The position numbers and the translations under genes are program-made. A stretch of 55,700 nucleotides of DNA from Mariaggregatimicrobium sp964498785. Lineage in GTDB: Bacteria > Zhuqueibacterota > Zhuqueibacteria > Thermofontimicrobiales > Thiofontviventaceae. The DNA lies in the NCBI GenBank assembly GCA_964498785.1, contig CAZCJL010000036.1, positions 1 through 55,700 of the forward strand, given 5' to 3'. Under the pieces are notes generated by a model. The model made no database searches, was not told the origin of the DNA, and saw only the letters and a program-made list of their open reading frames with translations. Below, one piece after another: positions 10,318 to 19,719 of this stretch. Position 1 is the stretch's first letter. Every line of letters starts with the position of its first letter.

Positions 10318-11463
10318 CTATGCCTTTTTACTTTTAAATAAATCAGCTCTTGTCAAAGATAATATTAATCCCAGAAACAAAGCTAAATTGAATCGAAATT
10401 GATTAGCAATAAATCCAAACATTAAATGAATAGCTATCGCGATAAACATTAATTTCAAACCAATGATATAAGAATAATACTTTCCCCACTTCGAATTATT
10501 TACAAATTGACTTTTAAAAATTATAATGTATAAATTAAGAAAAAAAAGAAATATAAAAACAAATCCTAGTATACCTTCTTCTGATAGAGTTTGTATGAAA
10601 AAGTTGTGAGGTTCTAGTACTGCAATGTCATCCGCAACAATTCCCCTAGTATGTCCTTCTGAAATTATATAATTAGAGAAGTTAAGTGCTCCTATTCCCC
10701 AAATTGGAGAACTAAAAAATCCCAGCAAAGCATATTTCAACATCACCGCTCGTTCAACATTACTAATGTGAGAAAATGAAAAAAGTTCTGACATTCGATA
10801 TGTCAATAATTCATTTAATTGACCAAATACCAAAACGTTTATAATCAGAATTACAAGAATCAATAAAATAAATTTGATCGGTATTTTTCTATTTGAAAAT
10901 TTTAAATATGAAATTGTAACTACAAGCAATCCAATCCATACACCTCTTGATAATGATAAAATCGCACTAAGCAGCGCAATAATCATGATAACTTTTGGGA
11001 GTTTCCTTTTCGTAAAAGTCCATGGTAATACTAATGCATAGCAAAATAATGAATCATATCCTGGAAATATTCTATAGGCAAATATGCTGAGATCTCCACT
11101 AATAACTTTATACAAAGTGATTAAAATAGACAAAAATGTTGAAAAAATAAGCACCCAATATACAAGCGAAAAACGATTAATATTTCGTATAAATAAAAAT
11201 GCGAAAACCGATACAGCATATATTTCAATCCATTTAATGAAAGATTTCAATATGAGCGATTCGTCTATCGCTGATAATACAGAAAGCAAAATAGAACAAA
11301 GAAACAATAATATAAAAATGTGATAAGAATGAAATGATTTTGCTTTGGCTAAAACTATCCCTGAACCTTTAAGTGAGATGTCTGTATGAATAACACTCAG
11401 AAGGATAAAAGTAACAGGGATTTCTAGGATATTTAAATATATGCCGCCTAAATTTATTGCCAT
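10318..11463 (-). CDS. O-antigen ligase/polymerase-like membrane protein (Wzy-like)
   Basis: A 381-residue polytopic protein with about ten hydrophobic segments and a larger polar loop near residues 225-275 containing GIGALNFSNY and EPHNFFIQTLSEEGILG. The PHN motif followed by a membrane segment is typical of the Wzy_C/O-antigen ligase (WaaL) superfamily. In an operon that also has Wzx, Wzz-like and Wza-like genes nearby, it is most likely the polymerase that joins repeat units in the periplasm. Assignment to Wzy rather than WaaL rests on context. The gene is strongly AT-rich, common for O-unit polymerases. Confidence 0.8.
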   Translation of the reverse strand: MAINLGGIYLNILEIPVTFILLSVIHTDISLKGSGIVLAKAKSFHSYHIFILLFLCSILLSVLSAIDESLILKSFIKWIEIYAVSVFAFLFIRNINRFSLVYWVLIFSTFLSILITLYKVISGDLSIFAYRIFPGYDSLFCYALVLPWTFTKRKLPKVIMIIALLSAILSLSRGVWIGLLVVTISYLKFSNRKIPIKFILLILVILIINVLVFGQLNELLTYRMSELFSFSHISNVERAVMLKYALLGFFSSPIWGIGALNFSNYIISEGHTRGIVADDIAVLEPHNFFIQTLSEEGILGFVFIFLFFLNLYIIIFKSQFVNNSKWGKYYSYIIGLKLMFIAIAIHLMFGFIANQFRFNLALFLGLILSLTRADLFKSKKA

Positions 11464-11495
11464 ATAAATTTGTAATAATGGTTAATAATTCCTAG

Positions 11496-12410
11496 TCACG
11501 TGAGACCATGCAAAAAGCCTCGTCCTAATTCAAAAAATCTTTTTGTAATTTTTTCGGAATCGAAGTTTATTATCTTCCGCATCAAAATCCGCCCGGCTCT
11601 TTCCGAAAACAATAGCAATCCGATTACAAACAAACCAAAACCGCGTATCGAATAATTTCTTCGCACGAACCACAGGTGATTCCGCATCCGGTAATAATCG
11701 CGAAAACTCCGGTTCGAAGATGCGCTTTCGTTATGCCAGATCACGGCATCCGGCCAGTAGAGAACCCGATACGATGTTGCCTGCGCCCGTACGCAGAAGT
11801 CCACATCTTCGTAATACATAAAAAAGTCTTCATCAAAGGTTCCGATCCGCTCAAATACCTCTCGTCGGATGAGCATGCAACAGCCGGATACGAAATCCAC
11901 ATCCCGCGGCTGATCAAATTGGCCGTTATCAATAACGCCCTGTCCGTATTGGCTGGTGCGTTTGGTCATGCCGGAAATTTTGCCGCCCGCAGACCAGATA
12001 CGATTGTTCGGCTGCATCTGCAAAATTTTGCTGCCCACAATCCCGATGTTCTCATCCGATTCCATTCCCCGGACCATCGCGGTCAGGAAATGTGCATCCA
12101 CAGTAGTATCGTTATTCAATAACAGCACATACTCTATTTTGCGTGATAATGCCCTGTTAATTCCGATATTTACGCCGCCGGAGAAACCACTGTTTTCCGA
12201 ATTCTCGATCAGCTCAATTCCGTTCACCTGCCGCAGATGCTGCAACGAATCATCACTTGATTTGTTATCGATGACGATGATTTCGTAATTCGGATACGTT
12301 ACATTTTTCAGAGATTTCAGGCAATCGTTTGTGTCATTAAAATTATTCCAGTTTAACAAGACGATTGCAACGCATGGCGCTTTATTATCCTGCTGATAGT
12401 TCGTCATCAA
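11496..12410 (-). CDS. GT2-family glycosyltransferase
   Basis: A 304-residue GT-A fold enzyme. It opens with VAIVLLNWNNFNDTNDCL, followed by IVIDNKSSDDS and the metal-binding region LLNNDTTVD. The later segment FVSGCCMLIRREVF and FFMYYEDVDFCVRA gives the acidic ED pair expected of the catalytic base in rhamnosyltransferase-like GT2 enzymes. A C-terminal hydrophobic stretch (IRGFGLFVIGLLLF) may attach it to the membrane. It lies 3 bp after the upstream methyltransferase gene. Start Met1 or Met2 cannot be decided. Confidence 0.88.
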   Translation of the reverse strand: MMTNYQQDNKAPCVAIVLLNWNNFNDTNDCLKSLKNVTYPNYEIIVIDNKSSDDSLQHLRQVNGIELIENSENSGFSGGVNIGINRALSRKIEYVLLLNNDTTVDAHFLTAMVRGMESDENIGIVGSKILQMQPNNRIWSAGGKISGMTKRTSQYGQGVIDNGQFDQPRDVDFVSGCCMLIRREVFERIGTFDEDFFMYYEDVDFCVRAQATSYRVLYWPDAVIWHNESASSNRSFRDYYRMRNHLWFVRRNYSIRGFGLFVIGLLLFSERAGRILMRKIINFDSEKITKRFFELGRGFLHGLT

Positions 12411-12413
12411 TAA

Positions 12414-13064
12414 TTATCTGTTTAATGTCTTTTTTTCAGCCAGTATCAAATAGCGAAACGTAAAAAAATTGCTGAGCAAACAAAGCGTTACTGTGTTTAT
12501 CAACCGAATTAATTTGCCCATACTTCGATTCATTTTTTTTATCTCAAAACCTGCATCTTCAAACATTCTTTTCATCGTCTTCTTTGTAAAAAAACGAATG
12601 TGCGTATTGTCCAGTATTCCTTCGTCCTCGTAATCCCACTTACCTCGAATTAACTTCATAAAAATCGACCAATGCTGAACATTAGGAATGCTCGCCAGCA
12701 CGCAACCGCCTGTTTTCAGATAGGGCGTTATCTTTTTCAAGACCAACCAGGGATCATACAAATGTTCCAAAACATCCGCAAAAATTATGCAATCGAAATA
12801 TTCGTTTTTAAACGGAAGATCTATTTTTTCAATATCGCCGATAATAATCCTGTCCAAATTTTTTTCAGCGCCCGCCTTCATCTGTTCATTAATTTCAATG
12901 CCACACAGGTATGTTGCTTTATTTTCTTTTTTTAGCAAATAACCGGTGCTGCCATCCCCACAACCGACTTCCAAAATCTTTTCTATCCCGATATTTTCCG
13001 GAAACAGCGCTAACAAATCAGTTCGTTTATTTCTGTAATAAGATTTATTTTTATTTAAATTCAT
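12414..13064 (-). CDS. Class I SAM-dependent methyltransferase (Methyltransf_23 type)
   Basis: A 216-residue protein with the SAM motif KILEVGCGDGSTGYLL, an acidic residue after strand 2 (CGIEINEQM) and the DCIIFADVLEHLYDP region. The closing part (HIRFFTKKTMKRMFEDAGF) is typical of methyltransferases found in polysaccharide loci. It sits between the phosphodiesterase and the GT2 gene with gaps of 11 and 3 bp, so it belongs to the operon. The substrate, possibly the terminal sugar of the chain, is not known. Confidence 0.84.
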   Translation of the reverse strand: MNLNKNKSYYRNKRTDLLALFPENIGIEKILEVGCGDGSTGYLLKKENKATYLCGIEINEQMKAGAEKNLDRIIIGDIEKIDLPFKNEYFDCIIFADVLEHLYDPWLVLKKITPYLKTGGCVLASIPNVQHWSIFMKLIRGKWDYEDEGILDNTHIRFFTKKTMKRMFEDAGFEIKKMNRSMGKLIRLINTVTLCLLSNFFTFRYLILAEKKTLNR

Positions 13065-13075
13065 TTCATGTATTT

Positions 13076-14731
13076 TTATGTCATGTATCCCAGGCTTTTT
13101 AATCTGGCGATGACGATTTCATCATCTTCTGAAACAGAACTTTTATTTTCCCTGCGTTCACCGGATTGGTTCTGAGACGTTGCGTATGAAACAGGATTTT
13201 TCAATACATAATCTTCCGTAAACAGCTCGGTTGCTATCTGTCCGTCCATATCATCCGGCACGGGCATGTTTAACAGATGTAAAATTACCGGACTCATATC
13301 ATAAATATTGAGTGCGCCGGAATGTTTTCCTGTTTCAATTGCAGGCCCATGCATCAGGCAAATTCCTTCTGAATGATGGTAAATAGTCTGGCGCTTCTCA
13401 ATAATTTTTGTCGGAAAATTCGCGCCAACCACCCACTTGCCCAACTCCATTACGATATCCGGGGCCTCCTTAAGCATATCTCCTTTATATATTGATTCCT
13501 TTTTATGGACATATTTAAATATGGGCTCGCCATCCTCATCTGTCAATTGTTTTAGCTTTTCTATTAATTCGCCACGTAACGCATCGCAGTCTTTATCTTC
13601 AACAATCCCGGAAGCATATTTACTGATTTTATTCAGATAAATACCATTAAGCTCGGAGGTGGTCGAAAAAGCCTTTGTTTTGCTTAAATCGACTGTGACA
13701 TCCACGTAAAATTTCAGTGAAAATTTATCACGCAATAGTTCATAAATTCTGACGGCTGTGTTATTGATGAATCGATTTTTCTGAATGAAATTTCGGATGG
13801 CATAAGGAATTTTGATCTTTTTAATAACCCGCTTCATTGCAGAATCCATTTCCTCGTTCACCCGATGTTGCTTTTCCGAAGTATTGACGTCGTTCTTAAT
13901 TTCCAGATACCCCTCTTTTCGCAGCCATTCATTAATATAAAAGATTCCTTTATACAGACCAAAGCCATGATCGGACATTATGATAACATTCGTTTGTGCG
14001 TCGATTTCACGAATGAACCAATCGATGTATTTATCCAAATCACGATAATATCCAACAGCAGGATGATCATCAGGGAGTGAGTCAGAAATTAGTTTGTCAT
14101 AAAACTCGTGCTGTATCCAATCAGCGCCGCTGAACAGGACAAAGAAAAAGTCCCAATCTTTTCCAAAAAGCTTCTGCGCACACTCAAATCGTGTTGCTTC
14201 AATTTTACGAATGTCATTCACATAATCATGATATTGTTTTTTTAGCAATAAATCAGCTTTTGGCGTCAACCTGTAATCTTGAAATTCCGGTATTTCGTCC
14301 GCAATTTTGTTTGGGAAAACAAACTGATCTCCCCTGGTTAACAAGCTGGTGATGGTAATATCATCTGTTCGCGGCGGGTATGAACACGGCAGATTGATTA
14401 ATATTGATTTCTTATGATTGGTTTTCAAATATTCATAAACTGTTGCGCCATGAATACGTTTAGTGGATATCGTTTTTAAAGAATCAAGACGACCATCCGG
14501 ATATAAAAAATCGAAACAACCGTGTTTTCCGGGATTTTTGCCTGTCGCAAAAGTTACCCATGCAGGTCCGGTGGTCGGCGGAACTGATGAGTTCAGGATT
14601 GCCGAACGTCCGTTATCGACTATATTTTTCAATGCACTCATGTGACCATTTTTCATCATCAAATTTAGCAGTTCCCAGGCGCCGCCGTCGATTCCGATAA
14701 CAATAACTTTTTCTTTTTTGTTTGTTTTCAT
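13076..14731 (-). CDS. Alkaline-phosphatase-superfamily phosphodiesterase/nucleotide pyrophosphatase-like enzyme
   Basis: A 551-residue protein of the type I phosphodiesterase/nucleotide pyrophosphatase branch of the alkaline phosphatase superfamily. Metal and nucleophile motifs are visible: VIGIDGGAWELL at the start, then SSVPPTTGPAWVTFATGKNP with a candidate Thr nucleophile, GADWIQHEFYD, NVIIMSDHGFG and ICLMHGP. There is no signal peptide or membrane segment, so it probably acts in the cytoplasm. Its first four bases overlap the stop of the flippase gene (ATGA), showing tight coupling. Proteins of this kind are found in glycan clusters of several phyla, but their reaction is not established; cleavage or transfer at a phosphate diester is inference. 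Confidence 0.82.
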   Translation of the reverse strand: MKTNKKEKVIVIGIDGGAWELLNLMMKNGHMSALKNIVDNGRSAILNSSVPPTTGPAWVTFATGKNPGKHGCFDFLYPDGRLDSLKTISTKRIHGATVYEYLKTNHKKSILINLPCSYPPRTDDITITSLLTRGDQFVFPNKIADEIPEFQDYRLTPKADLLLKKQYHDYVNDIRKIEATRFECAQKLFGKDWDFFFVLFSGADWIQHEFYDKLISDSLPDDHPAVGYYRDLDKYIDWFIREIDAQTNVIIMSDHGFGLYKGIFYINEWLRKEGYLEIKNDVNTSEKQHRVNEEMDSAMKRVIKKIKIPYAIRNFIQKNRFINNTAVRIYELLRDKFSLKFYVDVTVDLSKTKAFSTTSELNGIYLNKISKYASGIVEDKDCDALRGELIEKLKQLTDEDGEPIFKYVHKKESIYKGDMLKEAPDIVMELGKWVVGANFPTKIIEKRQTIYHHSEGICLMHGPAIETGKHSGALNIYDMSPVILHLLNMPVPDDMDGQIATELFTEDYVLKNPVSYATSQNQSGERRENKSSVSEDDEIVIARLKSLGYMT

Positions 14732-16263
14732 ACCAATATTTTTTTATTAAATTTTTCTTTCAGCGTGTCAATAAAAATCAAATCATTTTCATCAATTCTT
14801 AAAATATACAACACAATAAAATAACTCGCGCATATCACTGTCGTCGTAATCAGCACATTTAAAAATGGCGAAACCACAGCCGTTATTTCATTTCGCAGCA
14901 GATATCCCAAGATTAATGCCAGCGCGCCGGAGAACAGTGGTTTTGCAAATTTAAAATTATAGGGCGACATTTGCAAATAGAAATACACCTGCGCCAGCAT
15001 GATAAGATTTATAATGACGATCGAGCAACCGGTTGCCAGCGCCGCGCCGGTTAATCCGTATCTGGGTATCAGGATCAAATTCAATATAATATTAAAAATC
15101 GCTACGCCCATTGTATTCATCATCGCGAGTCGTTCTTTATCCGCCATCATCAAAATGTATTGCACAGATCCGACCGAGGCGTTGACCAAATGAGCGACTG
15201 CCAGGAAAATCAATGCGTTAAATCCGGCGGTAAATTCAGCGCCAAAGAATGACAAAATCTGTTTGCCGGAAACCGTAATGATAATGAACACCGGCGCACT
15301 GAGCGTCACAATCCAGCGGGTGACGATTTTGAACAGGCTGCGCAGCTCATCGAAATTTTTACTGCTGTAAAGCTCGGAAATTCTCGGCGCAAAAATCGCT
15401 GTAAACGAAATAATGATAAAATTGATAAAGAACGCTGTTCGCACGACTGTGTTGTAAATTCCAACGTCTTCGCCGCTGCGGAAATATCCCAGCATCAGCG
15501 AATCGGTCCACATCATCACCATATTTAAAAACGCTACCAGCAGCAGCGGAATCGAAAACCGGAATAGCTGCCGCTGCGAATAAATCGCTTTGACCGCACG
15601 CGTTCGTAAGTCCGGGAAAAGCCGGTTCAAGTAATACATCGACAGCCCTGCGCTCAGAAAAACAGAGCACGCATACGCCGCAGTCAGACCGATCAGCTTT
15701 TGACCCGCGTAATAAACAATCAGCGAAAACACGATATTCAAAATTGGCAATGCAAAATTTTCCGTGTACACCTTGTATTTCAGCACATGCATTGCCTGCA
15801 TCGACGCCAGCGAAATCAGCATCAGATTGGAAAACGGCAGCGCCAGCGCCAATATTCTGAGAGCCGGGATAATGTCCGGTTTATGGAAAATCCTGACAGC
15901 AATGAAATCCGCGCCGCTGTAAATCAGCGCGGCTGCCAACAGGCTCACAAAAAACACCACAGCCCCGGCATTGAGAATCGTTCCCTTCACCCGCGCCGGA
16001 TCATTTTTACCGCGAAACAGGGAAACAAATTTCAGACATCCGTTATCAAGACCCAGCCGGGATATAACGCCGGTGACATCGATGATAATGCGGCTCAAGA
16101 AAAACAGTCCCAATATCTGTGCGCCAAACAGCCGCGCCAGCAGCATCACCCAGATGTAGCGCAGTCCGGTGTTTACGAACCGACCGAAAATGTCAATCGA
16201 AGCGCCGGTGATAATTGTCTGCAAGTTCTTCCGGGATTGTTCTGCTGTATTTGTATTGTGCAT
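14728..16263 (-). CDS. Wzx-type polysaccharide flippase (MOP/PST superfamily)
   Basis: A 511-residue membrane protein with about 14 hydrophobic segments and no large soluble domain, as in polysaccharide flippases of the MOP superfamily. The N-terminal part contains ASIDIFGRFVNTGLRYIWV and LLARLFGAQILGLFFL, typical of this family, and a central MMWTDSLMLGYF segment. It should move lipid-linked repeat units to the periplasmic face for the Wzy-like polymerase at 10318-11463. It starts 27 bp after the Wzi-like gene and overlaps the phosphodiesterase gene by 4 bp. Confidence 0.9.
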   Translation of the reverse strand: MHNTNTAEQSRKNLQTIITGASIDIFGRFVNTGLRYIWVMLLARLFGAQILGLFFLSRIIIDVTGVISRLGLDNGCLKFVSLFRGKNDPARVKGTILNAGAVVFFVSLLAAALIYSGADFIAVRIFHKPDIIPALRILALALPFSNLMLISLASMQAMHVLKYKVYTENFALPILNIVFSLIVYYAGQKLIGLTAAYACSVFLSAGLSMYYLNRLFPDLRTRAVKAIYSQRQLFRFSIPLLLVAFLNMVMMWTDSLMLGYFRSGEDVGIYNTVVRTAFFINFIIISFTAIFAPRISELYSSKNFDELRSLFKIVTRWIVTLSAPVFIIITVSGKQILSFFGAEFTAGFNALIFLAVAHLVNASVGSVQYILMMADKERLAMMNTMGVAIFNIILNLILIPRYGLTGAALATGCSIVIINLIMLAQVYFYLQMSPYNFKFAKPLFSGALALILGYLLRNEITAVVSPFLNVLITTTVICASYFIVLYILRIDENDLIFIDTLKEKFNKKILV

Positions 16264-16290
16264 TCAGTATCTTATCTATCATCGTTTCGG

Positions 16291-18084
16291 TCAATAATTA
16301 ATCCCCACCGAAAAATAAAATGTCGTTTGCCCGACTGTTGATTGCTCAGCCTTCTGGTAATTTTCCCACAGTAATTTCGATTCCAGAAACAGGTTGCGAA
16401 AAACCTCATAGCGAACATCCGCACCGATCACTTGTGTCGCCTCCCGCACACCGCCTAAAAACGGCGCATCGATACTGTCCTGCGGCCGGAAATAACGGTC
16501 AATGTCGCCACCGTTATTTTTTTGTCCGTCGTTCGCACCATGACGTATTTTGCTATATTCAAGCCCGCATTTCAGGAACCGGGAGAAGCGATAATTCAAT
16601 TTTGTAATCAGCGCATCCGAATTGGGGCCGATGGCATGTCCCAGTGAGGTGGCGTAATGTGTATGCGAGAGCGAGTTATCGTGCGAATACACATAAGGTC
16701 TTAATTTTACGTACTCACACCTCAGATCAAAATTGTCAAGTGTCAAAAAATCAGCAAAAAAAATGCCAGTTAAAATGCCCCATTTATTGCCAAAATAATC
16801 CGTGCCTAATTTACTGCTGGTCACATCGTCAAGCAGAAGCTCGCCGTACAGTTTCAGGTTCTTTACCGGCAGCGCCTTGAAATCCAGCGCCATCATTACG
16901 TTGTCCGGGCTGCCTAAAAAATGTTCGGCGCTGCGATAAAACATCACCGGATTCAGATACGAGGGCTCGAATTCACGTGACTTAAAAACGACCACTTCTG
17001 ACATCCCGATCGTCAACCAGTTCCACGGGCTAAACTCCAGCCGGTGCGCTGCCATATATTTTCGCTGCTGCAGGCTGTCTCCTTTAAAATCCTGATAATC
17101 GATCAGGAACGCATAAATGCTCGTAAATTTAAATCGTTTGTAAAGAACATCCAATTTGAATTGATCATACGATGTCGCCTGGTCCGATAAAATCAGGCTG
17201 CCGCTCTGTCCCGGTCCCCAGTAATTTTTGAACTTGCCATACACCAGATCGATATATTTGAAACCAAGCTTGATGTAAGCATCAGTTTCATCGTGATAGA
17301 TGAAATCCGGCGACGTTGCCCGGACGAATCCGAGTCCGGGGAGCGTATAATTTCCGAGGCGATATGTTTTCGTGCCCCATTCTTTGTTGTCCCGGGCGTC
17401 AATAAAAAAACCGAGACGATCTCCCAGTTGTCCATAGATGCGCGCGCCATTGGTGTTGTGAAAAGTCTTCCCGGTGTTTCTCAAAGTATCAGAGCTGCTG
17501 TATGTTCGCTGATGATTTAAAATGGGATCGAAATAGACACGAAAATCATCTTTTTCCCAGCTCAGAAAATTTCGGTTATTTGCGTAAATGAAATCAGGTA
17601 ATATTTTGTTTATGTATTTATTATTCCTGATTTTTTCGAGTCTTGTTGTATAATCTTTTAAATGGTAACCAGTTTGATGAAGTTCCTCCCTGTATTCGAT
17701 GTTTAAAAAATTTAATTGTTGTTGCTCCACTGTATTTAGTTTTAGACCCGCGTCCACTTTCTTCTGAATCTGTAAAATGTATCCGGCGATTTGTGAGCGT
17801 GTCATCGGTTTGGTGTTGCCCAGCACTCCGCCGATGATCTGTTTCGTCTCCATCCGCTCGATGAATTCGTACACCCGGTGATTCAGCGGAACGTACGTGG
17901 ATTGCGGGTAAACGGTGTTTGAAAGAACGATGAATAGAAATAAACTGCCAATTAGATGCCATCGAAAGAGACGGATTTGTAAGATAAAATGGTAAAGTCG
18001 CTGCAAATTAAGATTCTCCCTTGCTTCATCATAACCTGAAAAATAATTTCTTCGATTCATACTATCCGCCGCTTCATCAGTCAT
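16291..18084 (-). CDS. Wzi-like capsule-assembly outer-membrane beta-barrel protein
   Basis: A protein of up to 597 residues. A hydrophobic stretch at about 44-62 (LIGSLFLFIVLSNTVYPQS) looks like a signal peptide, so the true start may lie downstream of the listed ATG, although no better start codon is seen. After a helical N-terminal part (PMTRSQIAGYILQI), the remainder consists of alternating strands with many aromatic residues, for example YGKFKNYWGPGQSGSL and FEPSYLNPVMFYRS. These match the Wzi/capsule assembly family, whose members are outer-membrane barrels binding surface polysaccharide. It is the first gene of the operon. It ends with the aromatic strand TTFYFSVGINY, as barrels do. 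Confidence 0.78.
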   Translation of the reverse strand: MTDEAADSMNRRNYFSGYDEARENLNLQRLYHFILQIRLFRWHLIGSLFLFIVLSNTVYPQSTYVPLNHRVYEFIERMETKQIIGGVLGNTKPMTRSQIAGYILQIQKKVDAGLKLNTVEQQQLNFLNIEYREELHQTGYHLKDYTTRLEKIRNNKYINKILPDFIYANNRNFLSWEKDDFRVYFDPILNHQRTYSSSDTLRNTGKTFHNTNGARIYGQLGDRLGFFIDARDNKEWGTKTYRLGNYTLPGLGFVRATSPDFIYHDETDAYIKLGFKYIDLVYGKFKNYWGPGQSGSLILSDQATSYDQFKLDVLYKRFKFTSIYAFLIDYQDFKGDSLQQRKYMAAHRLEFSPWNWLTIGMSEVVVFKSREFEPSYLNPVMFYRSAEHFLGSPDNVMMALDFKALPVKNLKLYGELLLDDVTSSKLGTDYFGNKWGILTGIFFADFLTLDNFDLRCEYVKLRPYVYSHDNSLSHTHYATSLGHAIGPNSDALITKLNYRFSRFLKCGLEYSKIRHGANDGQKNNGGDIDRYFRPQDSIDAPFLGGVREATQVIGADVRYEVFRNLFLESKLLWENYQKAEQSTVGQTTFYFSVGINY

Positions 18085-18112
18085 CCTGATTTCTGTCGAG
18101 CCTTAATACTTT

Positions 18113-18315
18113 GTCCCGAAGGGACTTTCGAAAGTAGCCCAGCGATTTATCGCTGGGTTTTATCCAAGATAACCATTGAGTCCTGTAAGGACGACTGAAA
18201 AATAACGTATGATCATTTTAATTTTTCAATCGTCCCTTTCGGGACTCAAATTTTGGGTTCTATTTTTTCCCCACCAATGAATTGGTGGGCTATTTTCATA
18301 AGTCCCTAACGGGAC
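18113..18315. repeat. Cluster of REP-like palindromes
   Basis: Within 200 bp there are several short palindromes: GTCCCGAAGGGAC (18113-18125), AGCCCAGCGA/TCGCTGGGTT (18136-18159), GTCCTGTAAGGAC (18180-18192), GTCCCTTTCGGGAC, CCCACCAAT/ATTGGTGGG (about 18270-18289) and GTCCCTAACGGGAC (18302-18315). Such families resemble repetitive extragenic palindromes mobilised by REP-associated tyrosine transposases. None of these transposases is in the window. The palindromes lie in front of the polysaccharide operon, so they may affect transcription or mRNA stability there. Confidence 0.75.
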
Positions 18316-18330
18316 AGGCATTGTATAAAG

Positions 18331-18477
18331 AGCCTGTTAAGAACTCGATAAATGTCGGAGAAACCCTTGCGAAGGTTTAACAAGAATACAAGATATTGAT
18401 GATCTCATATATTTTCATCAATATACAGCTTATCCCGTTTTGAAAAACCTTCGCAAGGGTAGTTCTTGGACAGTCTG
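18331..18477 (+). mobile_element. MITE-like element, copy A (147 bp), flanked by TAAAG
   Basis: Non-coding element with imperfect terminal inverted repeats (left AGCCTGTTAAGAACT; right end complements to CAGACTGTCCAAGAACT). Each end also carries a small hairpin of the form CCTTGCGAAGG. It is flanked by TAAAG at 18326-18330 and 18478-18482, as expected of a 5-bp target duplication. Related copies are at 19821-19970, 22970-23118 and 52446-52593. An uninterrupted version of the target is at 21065-21084. Confidence 0.75.
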
Positions 18478-18487
18478 TAAAGGCAAT

Positions 18488-18561
18488 GCACTCCCGATGT
18501 GCAGTTCCTCTGTGCGCCTCATGAGTATTTATGAACTGCACGTCGTGTGAGCTTATTCAAT
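18488..18561 (+). repeat. Palindromic repeat E, copy 1
   Basis: A 43-bp hairpin (GTGCAGTTC at 18499-18507 pairing with GAACTGCAC at 18533-18541) followed by a conserved tail ending GAGCTTATTCAA. Similar units occur at 19981-20050 and 20919-20990, with a weak one near 31443-31495. It lies just downstream of the epimerase stop. Confidence 0.7.
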
Positions 18562-18598
18562 TACTACAACACACGAATCCCGTATTACGTATCACTTA

Positions 18599-19672
18599 TT
18601 ACGCCCAATACTGATTTATCAACGTCCGGATTTCTCCCGCAGCATGTCCGGCTCCATAGTGCATCCCCTGCACACTGTCGGGCAAAAATGTTTCGATTGC
18701 CTGTGTTATTTTATCATAATCCGCATTGACGAGCGTGTTCCAGCCATCCTGCACCGTTTCCACCCATTCTGTTTCCCCGCGCAGTGTGATGCACGGAACG
18801 CGATAAAAATAGGCCTCTTTCTGCACACCGCCGGAATCGGTCAGAATTTTCGCAGCGTTCTGTTCCAGCATGATCATATCGAGATAGCTCACCGGTTCAA
18901 TGATTATGAAGTGATCGCTGGATTTAACCAGTTCTTCCAGCCCGTGCAATTTAATGTACTTTTCGGTTCGCGGATGCATCGGGAACACGACTTTTTGTCC
19001 GCTATCAACAATTGCTTTCAGAATCGATTTTAGATTATCCCGGTGATCCGTGTTCTGCGCCCGGTGCAGCGTCATCAGAAGGTATTCTTTTGGTGCGAGA
19101 GAAAGTCGTGTCAGCACATCGGATTTCTTTTCCGCCAGCGCCTTGAACTGCAGCGCGGCGTCGTACATCACGTCGCCGGTGTTATGGATCCCCTGCTCAA
19201 TTCCTTCATGCGCCAGATTTACCACAGCCGCCTCTGTGGGACAAAACAGCAAATCCGCCACTTTATCCGTCAAAATGCGGTTGATCTCTTCCGGCATGGT
19301 GCGGTTGAAGCTGCGCAAGCCGGCTTCCACGTGGGCGACTTTCAGATTCAGCTTTGCGGCGGTGATCGCGCCTGCCAGCGTGGAGTTGGTGTCGCCATAG
19401 ACCAGCACTAATTCTGGTGTTTCATCAATCAATACTTTTTCGATGCCAATCATCATATCAGCCGTCTGCTTGCCATGACTATTCGATCCCACGCCCAGAT
19501 TTACGTCTGGTCGGGGTATTTCCAGTTCATCAAAAAATATTTTCGACATATTGTCATTATAATGCTGACCGGTATGAACGAGTATTTCCTGATGCTCTTT
19601 TCGTAATTCCTTTGAAACCGGTGCGGCTTTAACAAACTGCGGTCTGGCTCCGACAATCGTGACTATTTTCAT
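18599..19672 (-). CDS. Non-hydrolysing UDP-N-acetylglucosamine 2-epimerase family (possibly UDP-GlcNAc3NAcA 2-epimerase, WbpI-like)
   Basis: A 357-residue GT-B fold enzyme that inverts C2 of a UDP-linked amino sugar. Family motifs are IVGARPQFVKAAP at the N-terminus, VHTGQHYNDNMS, VYGDTNSTLAG, VAHVEAGLRSFNRTMPEE, and DSGGVQKEAYF near the end. The segment RGETEWVETV replaces the TERPE-type motif of WecB. From memory this TEWVE form is typical of WbpI-like epimerases acting on UDP-2,3-diacetamido-glucuronic acid, which suits the oxidoreductase and acyltransferase at 21096-22871. The start at 19672 is chosen because AGGA lies 8 bases upstream; the longer version from 19699 has no such site. The gene lies alone between two copies of a composite repeat. 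Confidence 0.9.
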   Translation of the reverse strand: MKIVTIVGARPQFVKAAPVSKELRKEHQEILVHTGQHYNDNMSKIFFDELEIPRPDVNLGVGSNSHGKQTADMMIGIEKVLIDETPELVLVYGDTNSTLAGAITAAKLNLKVAHVEAGLRSFNRTMPEEINRILTDKVADLLFCPTEAAVVNLAHEGIEQGIHNTGDVMYDAALQFKALAEKKSDVLTRLSLAPKEYLLMTLHRAQNTDHRDNLKSILKAIVDSGQKVVFPMHPRTEKYIKLHGLEELVKSSDHFIIIEPVSYLDMIMLEQNAAKILTDSGGVQKEAYFYRVPCITLRGETEWVETVQDGWNTLVNADYDKITQAIETFLPDSVQGMHYGAGHAAGEIRTLINQYWA

Positions 19673-19719
19673 GTTCAGTTCCTGTTCAGTCGTTTGCAAT
19701 TGTAGTAAAAATTTTCAAT

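Noticed and set aside
18331..18477. Possible CRISPR-like or tRNA-like structure in the repeat gaps
   Set aside because: The repeats are spaced irregularly and separated by genes, have no uniform spacers, and no tRNA arms or CCA end are visible. They fit mobile palindromes better.
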